Shown: positions 1 through 5,084 of the stretch, piece by piece
How positions within the stretch are numbered: the stretch's first letter is position 1
How the letters are laid out: the number at the start of each line of letters is the position of its first letter
Assembly (NCBI GenBank): GCA_013044465.1
Contig: JABEUL010000309.1
Location: 1-5,204, forward strand
From: Acidimicrobiales bacterium
Lineage (GTDB): Bacteria; Actinomycetota; Acidimicrobiia; Acidimicrobiales; JABEUL01
Reading direction: 5' to 3'
Length of the DNA stretch: 5,204 bases
Program-made: the position numbers and the translations under genes
Notes under the pieces: generated by a model
Told to the model about the DNA's origin: nothing
Database searches by the model: none
The model's input: only the letters and a program-made list of their open reading frames with translations

Positions 1-749
1 AAGAGGTGAGGAGGAATAGCAACGGTTCTCCTTCCAGCTTCAGTTTTAGGAGCACCAATTACTCTTTTGCCATTAGTTAGCTCAACTACAGCACGATCCA
101 CCTTCACAGTTTTCTCCATTAGATCAATATCACTTCTATAAAGACCTAATAGCTCACCTCGCCTGAGCCCACACCATGCAGCTAATAAAATCAATAACCT
201 CATCCTGGGATGAATTGCATCTGCTAGTTTGCCAAGTTCAACAATAGTTGGCACAGGTCTCTCAGCAGCTCTCTCTACACCTGCTTTATCCACTTGGCAA
301 GGATTTCTAACTATTATGCCGTCTGAGACAGCCGTCTGCATAATGGCTCTGAGTAATCTGTAGGATTTTGCAGAAGTTGAAGCTCCTGGCCCAGTTTCAC
401 ATGTCAGTTTTGAATACCAAGACCTAACTACGGTTGGTGACAGCTTTGATAGCTCAATACGACCTAGATGGGGCAGAATGTGATGGGAGAGCAAACCCAG
501 GTAAAGCTCACGAGTACGAGGCCGTAGGTCTCCTCGCTGTTCCATCCACTGGCTTGACCAGTCTGAGAGCTTAATTCTTCCTAACTTCGGATCCATCCAG
601 GTTCCAACTGTTTTCTCAAGCAGCATTTTTGCTTCATAGGTCTCTGCATCACGTTTTGATGAGAATGACTTCGTATATAGCCGACCTGATGGATCGCGCA
701 GTCTGACATCGTAGCGTTTCCCATTTTTAAGCTTACGGAGATTAATCAT
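1..749 (-). CDS. int: Tyrosine recombinase / phage-type integrase, 3' end beyond window
   Basis: A site-specific tyrosine integrase, which would cut and rejoin att sites to insert or excise a mobile element. I translated 249 residues by hand without a stop; the frame runs off the left edge, so the C-terminal His/Tyr catalytic part is not seen. Residues 1-45 look like an AP2-like arm-binding domain (KRYDVRLRDPSGR, then FSSKRDAETYEAK). Residues about 60-115 look like the SAM-like core-binding domain (TRELYLGLLSHHILPHLGRI). The catalytic domain starts near 165. It has box I GLRRGELLGL, with the first Arg (about R196) as the expected catalytic residue, and PKTEAGRRTV, with the expected catalytic Lys at about K235. 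The ATG at 749 is preceded by AAGGA, which overlaps the stop codon of the upstream excisionase-like gene, so the two are probably one operon with coupled translation. The style is typical of actinobacterial phages and integrative elements. Whether the gene is intact cannot be judged here. Confidence 0.9.
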   Translation of the reverse strand, partial: MINLRKLKNGKRYDVRLRDPSGRLYTKSFSSKRDAETYEAKMLLEKTVGTWMDPKLGRIKLSDWSSQWMEQRGDLRPRTRELYLGLLSHHILPHLGRIELSKLSPTVVRSWYSKLTCETGPGASTSAKSYRLLRAIMQTAVSDGIIVRNPCQVDKAGVERAAERPVPTIVELGKLADAIHPRMRLLILLAAWCGLRRGELLGLYRSDIDLMEKTVKVDRAVVELTNGKRVIGAPKTEAGRRTVAIPPHL

Positions 750-759
750 TACCAGATCC

Positions 760-1059
760 TTAGCTCGCCAGTTGATCTGTGGGGAGGTAAATACTGCTAG
801 GAGCGTCAATATCACTTGATTGTCTTCTTAATCTCTCTATAAAGTCCACTAGTGCGCCAACTGGGATCCTCCGTGACCTTGAGATTGTAATTGATTGAAG
901 TTCCCCACTGCCAATGAGTTGAAAGAGCTTCGTTCGCCCAAGTGAGAGAGCTTTTGCAGCTTCAGTGGGTGTAAGGAGTAACTTTCCATGTCCTAATGAA
1001 TCGGCTTCCAAGCTAGGCAGTTTGCCAGCTTTCTCAAAGTCAACAATTTGAACCTTCAT
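760..1059 (-). CDS. Excisionase-family helix-turn-helix DNA-binding protein (HTH_17-like)
   Basis: A 99-residue small DNA-binding protein. The core is a winged-HTH of the excisionase/HTH_17 type: LLLTPTEAAKALSLGRTKLF, then QLIGSGELQSITISRSRRIP and VGALVDFIERLRR. That is the usual pattern of a recognition helix (LGRTKLFQLI), a GEL turn, a basic wing (SRSRRIP) and a terminal helix. Its place directly upstream of the integrase (10 bases between its TAA and the integrase ATG) fits a recombination directionality factor or a regulator of the integrase operon. I chose the ATG at 1059 because a strong AGGAGGA lies just before it. The same frame stays open upstream to a TTG at 1170, but that start has no ribosome site and would put 37 residues with no recognisable domain in front. 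Such HTH proteins also act as plain transcription factors, so an excision role is inferred from context. Confidence 0.82.
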   Translation of the reverse strand: MKVQIVDFEKAGKLPSLEADSLGHGKLLLTPTEAAKALSLGRTKLFQLIGSGELQSITISRSRRIPVGALVDFIERLRRQSSDIDAPSSIYLPTDQLAS

Positions 1060-1062
1060 AAT

Positions 1063-1069
1063 TCCTCCT
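1063..1069 (-). promoter_or_regulatory. Strong ribosome binding site of the HTH gene
   Basis: On the minus strand the bases read AGGAGGA and the ATG follows three bases later. This near-ideal Shine-Dalgarno decides the start of the HTH gene at 1059 in preference to the longer TTG start at 1170. Confidence 0.8.
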
Positions 1070-1127
1070 ATTGTTAAAAACAGGTAGTCATCAGTAGATG
1101 AGATTAAGGAGGATTTAGTCTCCTCCT
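1063..1127 (-). promoter_or_regulatory. Candidate translational switch: decoy SD / anti-SD / true SD in the HTH leader
   Basis: Reading 5' to 3' on the minus strand, the leader holds AGGAGGA (1127-1121), a 7-base loop, TCCTCCT (1113-1107), and then, after 37 bases, the real ribosome site AGGAGGA (1069-1063). The middle TCCTCCT is a perfect 7-base complement of both copies. It can therefore form a tight local hairpin with the upstream decoy, leaving the ribosome site free, or a longer-range hairpin that buries the ribosome site. After one A-A mismatch the second pairing could add two A-U pairs next to the start codon. This is the architecture of an attenuator-like translational switch; that it operates is inference. 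On the plus strand the local hairpin is followed by GCTTTTT, so it could instead be a weak terminator for plus-strand transcription, though no plus-strand gene precedes it. Confidence 0.4.
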
Positions 1128-1161
1128 GCTTTTTACTCAATACCAAATGCGTTACCTGCAG

Positions 1162-1180
1162 GGCGGTCAAGTTAACCGCC
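1162..1180. promoter_or_regulatory. 19-bp near-perfect palindrome, candidate operator
   Basis: GGCGGTCAA, a central G, then TTAACCGCC: 9-bp arms with one mismatch. An overlapping smaller inverted repeat lies at 1179-1192 (CCTAT, 4-base loop, ATAGG). The palindrome sits between the candidate minus-strand promoter and the HTH gene, where a repressor would block the integrase operon. It could be bound by the HTH protein itself or by an unlinked phage-type repressor; which one cannot be told. Confidence 0.4.
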
Positions 1181-1184
1181 TATA

Positions 1185-1214
1185 TTCATAGGTGGCCTTA
1201 TTGCCAGAAGCCAA
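1185..1214 (-). promoter_or_regulatory. Candidate sigma70-type promoter for the HTH-integrase operon
   Basis: On the minus strand TTGGCT (1214-1209), an 18-base spacer and TATGAA (1190-1185) match the -35 and -10 consensus at four of six positions each. The predicted start point falls at the edge of the 19-bp palindrome, a sensible place for an operator. The -35 lies inside the IS3 remnant, so the insertion may have supplied part of the promoter. Other weak pairs exist (for example TTGAGT with TAAATC at 17 bases further downstream), so this is one candidate. Confidence 0.28.
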
Positions 1215-1563
1215 AGTCAATTGGTTCATGGCCATCCATTTGAGAGTTGAGCTTTTCTTAGATACCCTAAGACAGTTACAAATAACCATGGATCAAAGTA
1301 CACATCTAATGAATTTTGGGCAGTGCTAAAAGCTATGGGTATGATTCAATCATTGGGCAGTCTCGGAGATAGCTATGATAAAGCCCTCGTAGAAAATCTC
1401 TGGTCACTCCAAATGCGAGGGTGTAATTAGTCTGACAACCTTCAAACCATTGAAGAAGCCAGAATTTCAATATTTGAATGGACCAACTGGCACAACATTG
1501 AGAAGGTTCCTTCATCAACTGGATGCATCACATCAGTCAAATATGAAGAACAACTTGCAGGTC
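1192..1563 (+). pseudogene. Decayed IS3-family transposase (OrfB, DDE type), C-terminal fragment
   Basis: The remains of the catalytic half of an IS3-family OrfB transposase. One frame, from 1192, reads VALLPEAKVNWFMAIHLRVE then LFLDTLRQL, matching the usual LAVVLDxxSRKVVGWxMADHLRxELVxDAL region. The reading then jumps frame to HGSKYTSNEFW (from 1287), the relic of HSDRGSQYTS with its Asp lost. It continues GSLGDSYDKALVENLW, where the Glu of ALVENLW is the expected last residue of the DDE triad. A TAG at 1428-1430 interrupts. The same frame then resumes with IEEARISIFEWTNWHNIEKV and ends near KYEEQL (about 1560), matching the EARxAIFEWINWYN...YEEQ tail. The 5' part (OrfA and most of OrfB) and both terminal inverted repeats are not visible. 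The element is dead: frameshift, internal stop and a missing Asp. It lies directly against the front of RHS cassette 1. Confidence 0.82.
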
Positions 1564-1591
1564 ATAGAGAGCAGAAAGTAGCATATGTAAT

Positions 1592-2611
1592 GTGGAAGTC
1601 GTTAACGGGCAGATGCATTTTGTGTGTATGGTGAGCAATGCCTGTGTCAGAATATTTAGTTCAAGTAGTCATCTATACCACTATGGCGCAAGTTCGTATA
1701 GTTATGAATGTCAAACTCACATACTTATGATTAATTCTATGTCTACGATGCACTCAAGTAGCAGTAGATATCGAGAAAGAAGCCAAAATCATCCAAGAAT
1801 TACGTCTATTACTAACTTTGGGTCTTACTCTTCTGTTATTGACTTACCTAAATCAGATCCGAATAGATATTCTTTATTTGCAAACTTACAGGTCACTGCT
1901 ACAGGTGATCCGGTGAACCGGAGTGATCCGAGTGGGATGTGCGTCAGTGTGTTTGGCGTGGTTTGTATTGGAAGTGGTTCCGTTACTTCAACGGTTTCGT
2001 TCACAGTCAATTCAGATGGTCCGCAAGAAGGACTTAATTGGTTTAATCAGAACGTTAATCCAGTTTATGGCGTAATGGATTCTATATACAATTTCAACAA
2101 CTGCACAGGTAGCGTATACAACTGCGCCAACGAAAACTTTAATCCAGCATTTAGCTTATTAATGAATGGGAGAACTGCCTGGAACGGATGGTCAGATCCC
2201 TGCATATCTTCATGGAGTGAAGCTGGGAACATATTTCATACCGGGGAATCAGTTGTAGGCACAGTTGCGTTAGCTTATGGACTTGAACAAGCGGGTGCTG
2301 CTGGGATAAGTAAATGGAACAGCACTGACGAGACAGGGTCCGTGTCGCTTCCATATAAAACGCCATGGGGCTGGTCGGGATCGAGCTCCTATCGTGCTGT
2401 TGTAAACACCGTGAGCGAGGGTGGAACTATCGAAGAAGTTGGGGGCATCGTTCCGACTCAAGCGCAAGCTGAGCAATTGATTGAAAATAGCGGTGGCACG
2501 ATCCAGAGAATCGATGATGCGCACCAACCACCTAACCCCCACCAATATCCTCATATCAATTACACAACGAGGAATGGTGCAAGAGGGACTCTTCAGATTC
2601 AGGGACCATAA
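1592..2611 (+). CDS. Orphan RHS-tip cassette 1: polymorphic toxin C-terminal region
   Basis: A 339-residue open frame carrying a displaced RHS/polymorphic-toxin tip. Residues 103-115 read ATGDPVNRSDPSG, the seam that ends RHS cores, where toxin domains are swapped. Downstream comes a cassette-specific domain ending in a polar, His-rich stretch (RIDDAHQPPNPHQYPHINY, H311, H317 and H321, then NGARGTLQI). The spacing of conserved-looking His, Pro and Arg resembles nuclease-type polymorphic toxins, but I cannot assign a named family. Residues 1-100 are Ser-rich and do not look like RHS repeats, so the GTG start at 1592, which lacks a ribosome site, is doubtful; the carrier part of the protein is missing. 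There is no signal peptide. A candidate immunity gene begins 2 bases after the stop, the expected arrangement for a toxin-immunity pair. Most likely a silent cassette that becomes a toxin when recombined onto a full-length RHS gene. Confidence 0.7.
   Translation: MEVVNGQMHFVCMVSNACVRIFSSSSHLYHYGASSYSYECQTHILMINSMSTMHSSSSRYRERSQNHPRITSITNFGSYSSVIDLPKSDPNRYSLFANLQVTATGDPVNRSDPSGMCVSVFGVVCIGSGSVTSTVSFTVNSDGPQEGLNWFNQNVNPVYGVMDSIYNFNNCTGSVYNCANENFNPAFSLLMNGRTAWNGWSDPCISSWSEAGNIFHTGESVVGTVALAYGLEQAGAAGISKWNSTDETGSVSLPYKTPWGWSGSSSYRAVVNTVSEGGTIEEVGGIVPTQAQAEQLIENSGGTIQRIDDAHQPPNPHQYPHINYTTRNGARGTLQIQGP
1898..1936 (+). other. RHS core/tip seam motif, cassette 1
   Basis: Encodes ATGDPVNRSDPSG. The same seam recurs at 3365-3403 (ATGDPVNASDPSG) and, mutated, at 5047-5085 (ATGDPVNVWEPSG). 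The nucleotides are close as well (ACAGGTGATCC shared by all three), while in cassette 1 the DNA before and after the seam is unrelated to the others. This is where known RHS proteins change from conserved core to variable toxin, so these bases are the likely crossover point for tip exchange. Confidence 0.75.
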
Positions 2612-2613
2612 TT

Positions 2614-2982
2614 ATGACAACCAATAAGACTATAGTTGCCTGGCAGCAAGCTAGCCAAGATCTCGAAATTATGATTCATGCGCCATTTGTACTTAAGGCT
2701 GAGTCCAAAGGAGAAACGATTCACTGTATTGCTCTAGTAGAGGACTTTGGCTCGCCCAACGGCACTGTCGTTTTAGGTCGTCACACACCGTCGAAGTCTG
2801 CACAATTAATCGCTCACATTCAAGGGAGATTCTTCTCATTGGTAGACGAGGAGTCATACTCTGTTTACAGTCGCTCGCTATTTGTCGCGACATTAAATGA
2901 CTGGGGTTGGTTCGGTGCAAGGCGTCAACCTCCCGAGTGGTACACCGGCCAACCATGGATGGATCCAGAAACCCAAGTGTGA
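2614..2982 (+). CDS. Candidate immunity protein for cassette 1
   Basis: A 122-residue soluble protein with no signal peptide or membrane segment. It has alternating beta-like and polar stretches and an aromatic C-terminal segment (NDWGWFGARRQPPEWYTGQPW). The ATG comes 2 bases after the toxin TAA and there is no good ribosome site, so translation is probably coupled to the toxin ORF. Size, position and tight spacing are those of immunity genes in RHS/CDI-type cassettes, and a cytoplasmic location would suit a toxin with an intracellular target. I do not recognise the family. The TGA stop lies directly against the start of recombinase-derived sequence (from about 2983), so the natural 3' end may have been trimmed and the stop could be supplied by the junction. 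Confidence 0.68.
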   Translation: MTTNKTIVAWQQASQDLEIMIHAPFVLKAESKGETIHCIALVEDFGSPNGTVVLGRHTPSKSAQLIAHIQGRFFSLVDEESYSVYSRSLFVATLNDWGWFGARRQPPEWYTGQPWMDPETQV

Positions 2983-3192
2983 TCTCTTGTTGAGAACGGA
3001 GCCGATATCAGATATGTCCAAGAACTCTTAGGACATAGGGATCTAAATTCAACCACTATCTACACCCATCTCTCACCAGACAAACTAGCCAAAGTTCACT
3101 CAGCTACTCATCCAGGTGCCACCAACCAAAGGCAGTTGACTAAAGTCTCTGAAACACCACGTCAACTACTGAGATTGTGGCAAGATGGGTGA
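2983..3192 (+). pseudogene. XerC/XerD-type tyrosine recombinase, C-terminal fragment
   Basis: Open frame directly after the immunity stop, without a start codon, reading LVENGADIRYVQELLGHRDL, then NSTTIYTHLSPDKLAKVHSA and THPGA. This is the C-terminal end of a XerC/D-like recombinase: LLENGADIRxxQELLGH followed by the IYTH active-site tyrosine. The late catalytic His (codon 3034) and nucleophile Tyr (codon 3061) are kept, but the Arg box, Lys and the whole N-terminal part are gone, so it cannot function. THPGA, the usual end of the family, is reached at 3120. The frame then runs on through the first 72 bases of the 282-bp repeat to a TGA at 3190, giving a probably fortuitous tail. It is on the opposite strand from the left-edge integrase and looks like a different subfamily (the THPGA ending is Xer-like), so it marks a second recombinase gene lost from the locus. 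Confidence 0.85.
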
Positions 3193-3402
3193 AGTGCAAC
3201 TAGCCCAAATCCGAGAAGAAATTAACGGCACAACTTCAAATAACGCGTATCCACGATTTTCCTGCAATTACTCTTTTTTAGCTGCTAATTCTCTCAACAT
3301 CATCCCAGTTAAACCGCAAGAAACATCTTTAAATTCATGCCAATACGCGTCTATCCCCGCAGATGCAACAGGTGATCCTGTGAACGCAAGTGATCCGAGT
3401 GG
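3122..3402. repeat. 282-bp direct repeat, copy A, in front of RHS cassette 2
   Basis: Aligned by hand with 4803-5084: one single-base indel (AAAGG here, AAAAGG in copy B) and about 23 substitutions, roughly 91% identity. It begins immediately after the HPGA codons of the recombinase fragment and ends in the DPSG codons of the RHS seam. From the shared GTG (3194 / 4876) to the seam there are no indels, and about half of the changes (7 of 14) are at third codon positions, weak support for its having been coding. Both copies have the same orientation, so recombination between them would delete or duplicate the cassette 2 block (about 1.68 kb). Confidence 0.88.
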
Positions 3403-4063
3403 AAAGTATTGTAGCTCTGATCCATATGTAATGCTATGTCCGCCGGGATCTTCAGGAAACAATCTTCCTGGCCCGCCGACGCCATGTGGTGGCGCATTCC
3501 CTTCATGTCCAGTTTCAGGTATATCTCAACCGCAAAGCCGTTATCTTGAAGGTTCGAGCAATCTAGATGTTATAGGCAACATTTCTGGAAATCTTATGGT
3601 TTATGTAACCAGTACGGTTTCATTACCAGAAGGTATGGACATCCAGTTTTGTCCTGAATATCTGAGTTCCGACGCATCAAGTTGTCAGAGTTCCGCATTT
3701 CTCGAAGGAAATACTGCTGTATTTTCACTTCCTTCTACGAGTTCCATTTTCCCCCAAAGTGGGTCGACTTCCTCTGAATTTCATTACGAAATTTCCGCGT
3801 CATTGGGCAATCCCTTAGACCTACTGCCGCCAACAAATGAAGAAATTCCAGAAATTCCTCAAGATCCTAATTATACCGACGAACCAGTTGATCCTCAAGA
3901 AAATGAGGATACAGGGTTTGTAACTGGAACCTGTGGAACAAGTTTGCACAGGAGCGCTAATAGCTTAACATTGCTTGGCGATGTAACTACTCCTCCAGAT
4001 GTCCCGTCGTACTTAATTTCCGTTGGATGGTTCGGTACCGCTACCAGTTTTTCTCTGGGTTAG
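3185..4063 (+). CDS. Orphan RHS-tip cassette 2: Cys/Pro-rich putative toxin tip
   Basis: A 292-residue ORF. Residues 1-60 lie in the 282-bp repeat and are shared with cassette 3. Residues 61-73 are the RHS seam ATGDPVNASDPSG. The remaining 219 residues are specific to this cassette: a Pro/Gly/Cys-rich linker (CPPGSSGNNLPGPPTPCGG), a Ser/Thr-rich beta-like stretch (residues about 115-215), an acidic Pro-rich spacer (PPTNEEIPEIPQDPNYTDEP), and a short end, SYLISVGWFGTATSFSLG. Seven Cys after the seam suggest an exported, disulfide-containing protein. I see no catalytic motif and no known family; it may act at the envelope, be structural, or be a truncated tip. The ATG at 3185 overlaps the end of the recombinase reading frame and has no clear ribosome site, so the N-terminus is uncertain and the native carrier is absent. 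The predicted lipoprotein gene follows after 9 bases. Confidence 0.6.
   Translation: MGEVQLAQIREEINGTTSNNAYPRFSCNYSFLAANSLNIIPVKPQETSLNSCQYASIPADATGDPVNASDPSGKYCSSDPYVMLCPPGSSGNNLPGPPTPCGGAFPSCPVSGISQPQSRYLEGSSNLDVIGNISGNLMVYVTSTVSLPEGMDIQFCPEYLSSDASSCQSSAFLEGNTAVFSLPSTSSIFPQSGSTSSEFHYEISASLGNPLDLLPPTNEEIPEIPQDPNYTDEPVDPQENEDTGFVTGTCGTSLHRSANSLTLLGDVTTPPDVPSYLISVGWFGTATSFSLG
3365..3403 (+). other. RHS core/tip seam motif, cassette 2
   Basis: Encodes ATGDPVNASDPSG and closes repeat copy A. The cassette-specific sequence begins at the next codon (Lys-Tyr-Cys), so similarity to cassette 3 stops exactly where RHS tips normally diverge. Confidence 0.75.
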
Positions 4064-4072
4064 GTAAAGCAA

Positions 4073-4555
4073 ATGGTTGAAAAGCATAAAGTGATTCCAT
4101 TGTTCCGAGATATTCATAAGTATCGCTTCATTCTGAGAAAGTCGATGTTGGCGGGAGCTCTGTTTGCAACTTTTTACGCGGGCGCATGTAACAACTCTAT
4201 TCAAGCATCAGATAGCACTACACCGACAACTCATAAGGGAATACCTAATGTTACTGAATGCACTCCTCAAGGTACCGATAATTCGTCTATCGAACAGCCC
4301 GCCTTATACGGCTATATTGCTCCTGGTTTGACTGATCTTGAAGTTACAAAGCAATTTTGGGCCATCTATATGCCAAAAATTGCAAATGTTGCTGGATGTG
4401 TGGCAATTGGTGAGGAAAACTCAAACGGCTTGGAAGTGCAAATTATTTCATTGCCGAGTACGTTGGACACCGATGCCTACAAAAGTGCAATAAATGCGCT
4501 TTATGATGCTATGAAATCATCAAAGGTTTTTGAAAAGGTTGTTGCAGCTAAATGA
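4073..4555 (+). CDS. Predicted lipoprotein, candidate immunity protein of cassette 2
   Basis: A 160-residue protein. A basic N-terminal region (HKYRFILRKS) is followed by a hydrophobic segment (MLAGALFATFYAGA) and Cys39 in the setting AGAC, an acceptable lipobox. After it comes a Ser/Thr-rich linker and a folded domain from about residue 70 (LEVTKQFWAIYMP, then VAGCVAIGEE, LEVQIISLPS and a helical end, AINALYDAMKSSKVFEKVV). The protein is predicted to be tethered outside the cytoplasmic membrane. The n-region of about 24 residues is long for a lipoprotein signal, so the true start could be internal. The gene begins 9 bases after cassette 2 (AGG about 8 bases before the ATG), the slot normally held by immunity genes. 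A surface-anchored immunity protein would imply that the partner toxin acts at the envelope. I do not recognise the family. Confidence 0.62.
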   Translation: MVEKHKVIPLFRDIHKYRFILRKSMLAGALFATFYAGACNNSIQASDSTTPTTHKGIPNVTECTPQGTDNSSIEQPALYGYIAPGLTDLEVTKQFWAIYMPKIANVAGCVAIGEENSNGLEVQIISLPSTLDTDAYKSAINALYDAMKSSKVFEKVVAAK

Positions 4556-4582
4556 AATGCAACTAGAACATATAAAGAAAGT

Positions 4583-4783
4583 TTGAACCGCTACCCGCCG
4601 AAAAAAGAAATCGTCGTCACATCTGCACACTCCGGAAGGGCCGATCCTGATCATTTAGAGTCGCCAACTAATTTTCCTCTATCGAAGTTCGGAGAGCGTC
4701 TCAAAAACGATCTGAGGCGTCATAGAGCTGATACATTTTTACTGATTGAACTTCTCGGAAAGAGAGATCTCTTCGATAATTAG
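4583..4783 (+). CDS. Small orphan ORF, 66 aa, unknown
   Basis: A 66-residue, highly charged, soluble frame from a TTG, with the only ribosome-like sequence being AAAGAAAG just before it. It contains IVVTSAHSGRAD, then KFGERLKNDLRRHRADTFLL and ends IELLGKRDLFDN. The helical, basic-acidic second half reads like genuine protein rather than noise. It lies in the same frame as the preceding lipoprotein gene and is separated from it by that gene's TGA and nine further sense codons, so read-through would fuse the two. It could be a second small immunity gene, the 3' remnant of an immunity gene whose toxin was lost, or chance. It ends 19 bases before repeat copy B, the place where a cassette's last gene would end. 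No family recognised. Confidence 0.35.
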   Translation: MNRYPPKKEIVVTSAHSGRADPDHLESPTNFPLSKFGERLKNDLRRHRADTFLLIELLGKRDLFDN

Positions 4784-4802
4784 TCAGGGTCGGCTTTGTT
4801 AC

Positions 4803-5084
4803 CCAACCAAAAGGCAGTTGGCTAAAGTCTCTGAAACACCACGTCAACTACTGAAATTGTGGCAAGATAGGTTAAGTGCAACTAGCCCAAATCCGAGAAG
4901 AAACTAACGGCACAACTTCAAATAATGCGTATCCGCGATTTTCCTGCAATTACTCTTTTTTAGCTGCTCATTCCTTCAACATCATCCCAGCTAAACCGCA
5001 AGAAACGTCTCTAAATTCATGCCAATTCGCGTCTATCCCCGCAGTTGCTACAGGTGATCCAGTGAATGTGTGGGAGCCGAGTGG
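4803..5084. repeat. 282-bp direct repeat, copy B, in front of truncated RHS cassette 3
   Basis: Second copy of the block at 3122-3402, in direct orientation and about 91% identical by hand alignment. The sequence before it is unrelated to that before copy A: here the end of the 66-aa ORF region, there a recombinase fragment. This fixes the left boundary of the repeat at the CCAACC bases. The first part could encode the same QLxKVSETPRQLLxLWQD peptide as copy A, but here the TGA after WQD is lost and the extra A changes the frame at the front, so this peptide is probably not a functional product. Confidence 0.88.

Noticed and set aside
1..60. Possible frameshift at the left end of the integrase
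   Set aside because: A first reading of the reverse complement suggested a missing base. Re-reading gave an uninterrupted KTEAGRRTVAIPPHL, so the frame is intact to the window edge.
1060..1170. Longer N-terminal version of the HTH protein starting at a TTG at 1170
   Set aside because: There is no ribosome site before the TTG, the extra 37 residues have no domain character and they cross the structured leader. An excellent AGGAGGA precedes the ATG at 1059.
1333..1518. Minus-strand 61-codon frame over the transposase remnant
   Set aside because: It is antisense to recognisable IS3 OrfB sequence and has no ribosome site or domain.
1825..2010. Minus-strand frames opposite all three seams (also 3268-3462 and 4968-5204) sharing an IPLGS-x-x-FTGSPVA peptide
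   Set aside because: The shared peptide is the reverse-strand reading of the conserved RHS seam DNA. Each frame ends or starts arbitrarily and has no ribosome site, so these are shadows.
2151..2956. Minus-strand frames over cassette 1 and its immunity gene (2151-2366, 2270-2554, 2693-2956)
   Set aside because: They overlap each other or better-supported plus-strand genes and show no domain-like features.
3121..3192. Integron attC-like or tRNA-like structure at the left end of the direct repeat
   Set aside because: Only 5-bp complementarity (CCAAC/GTTGG, imperfect in copy A), with no R/L box pairs matching RYYYAAC...GTTRRRY and no cloverleaf.
4013..4204. Minus-strand 63-codon frame across the cassette 2 / lipoprotein junction
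   Set aside because: Antisense to two better-supported ORFs, with no recognisable motif.
4789..4808. GGCTTTGTTACCCAACC resembling the end of some IS elements
   Set aside because: No inverted mate and no transposase were found within the window; the resemblance is short and could be chance.
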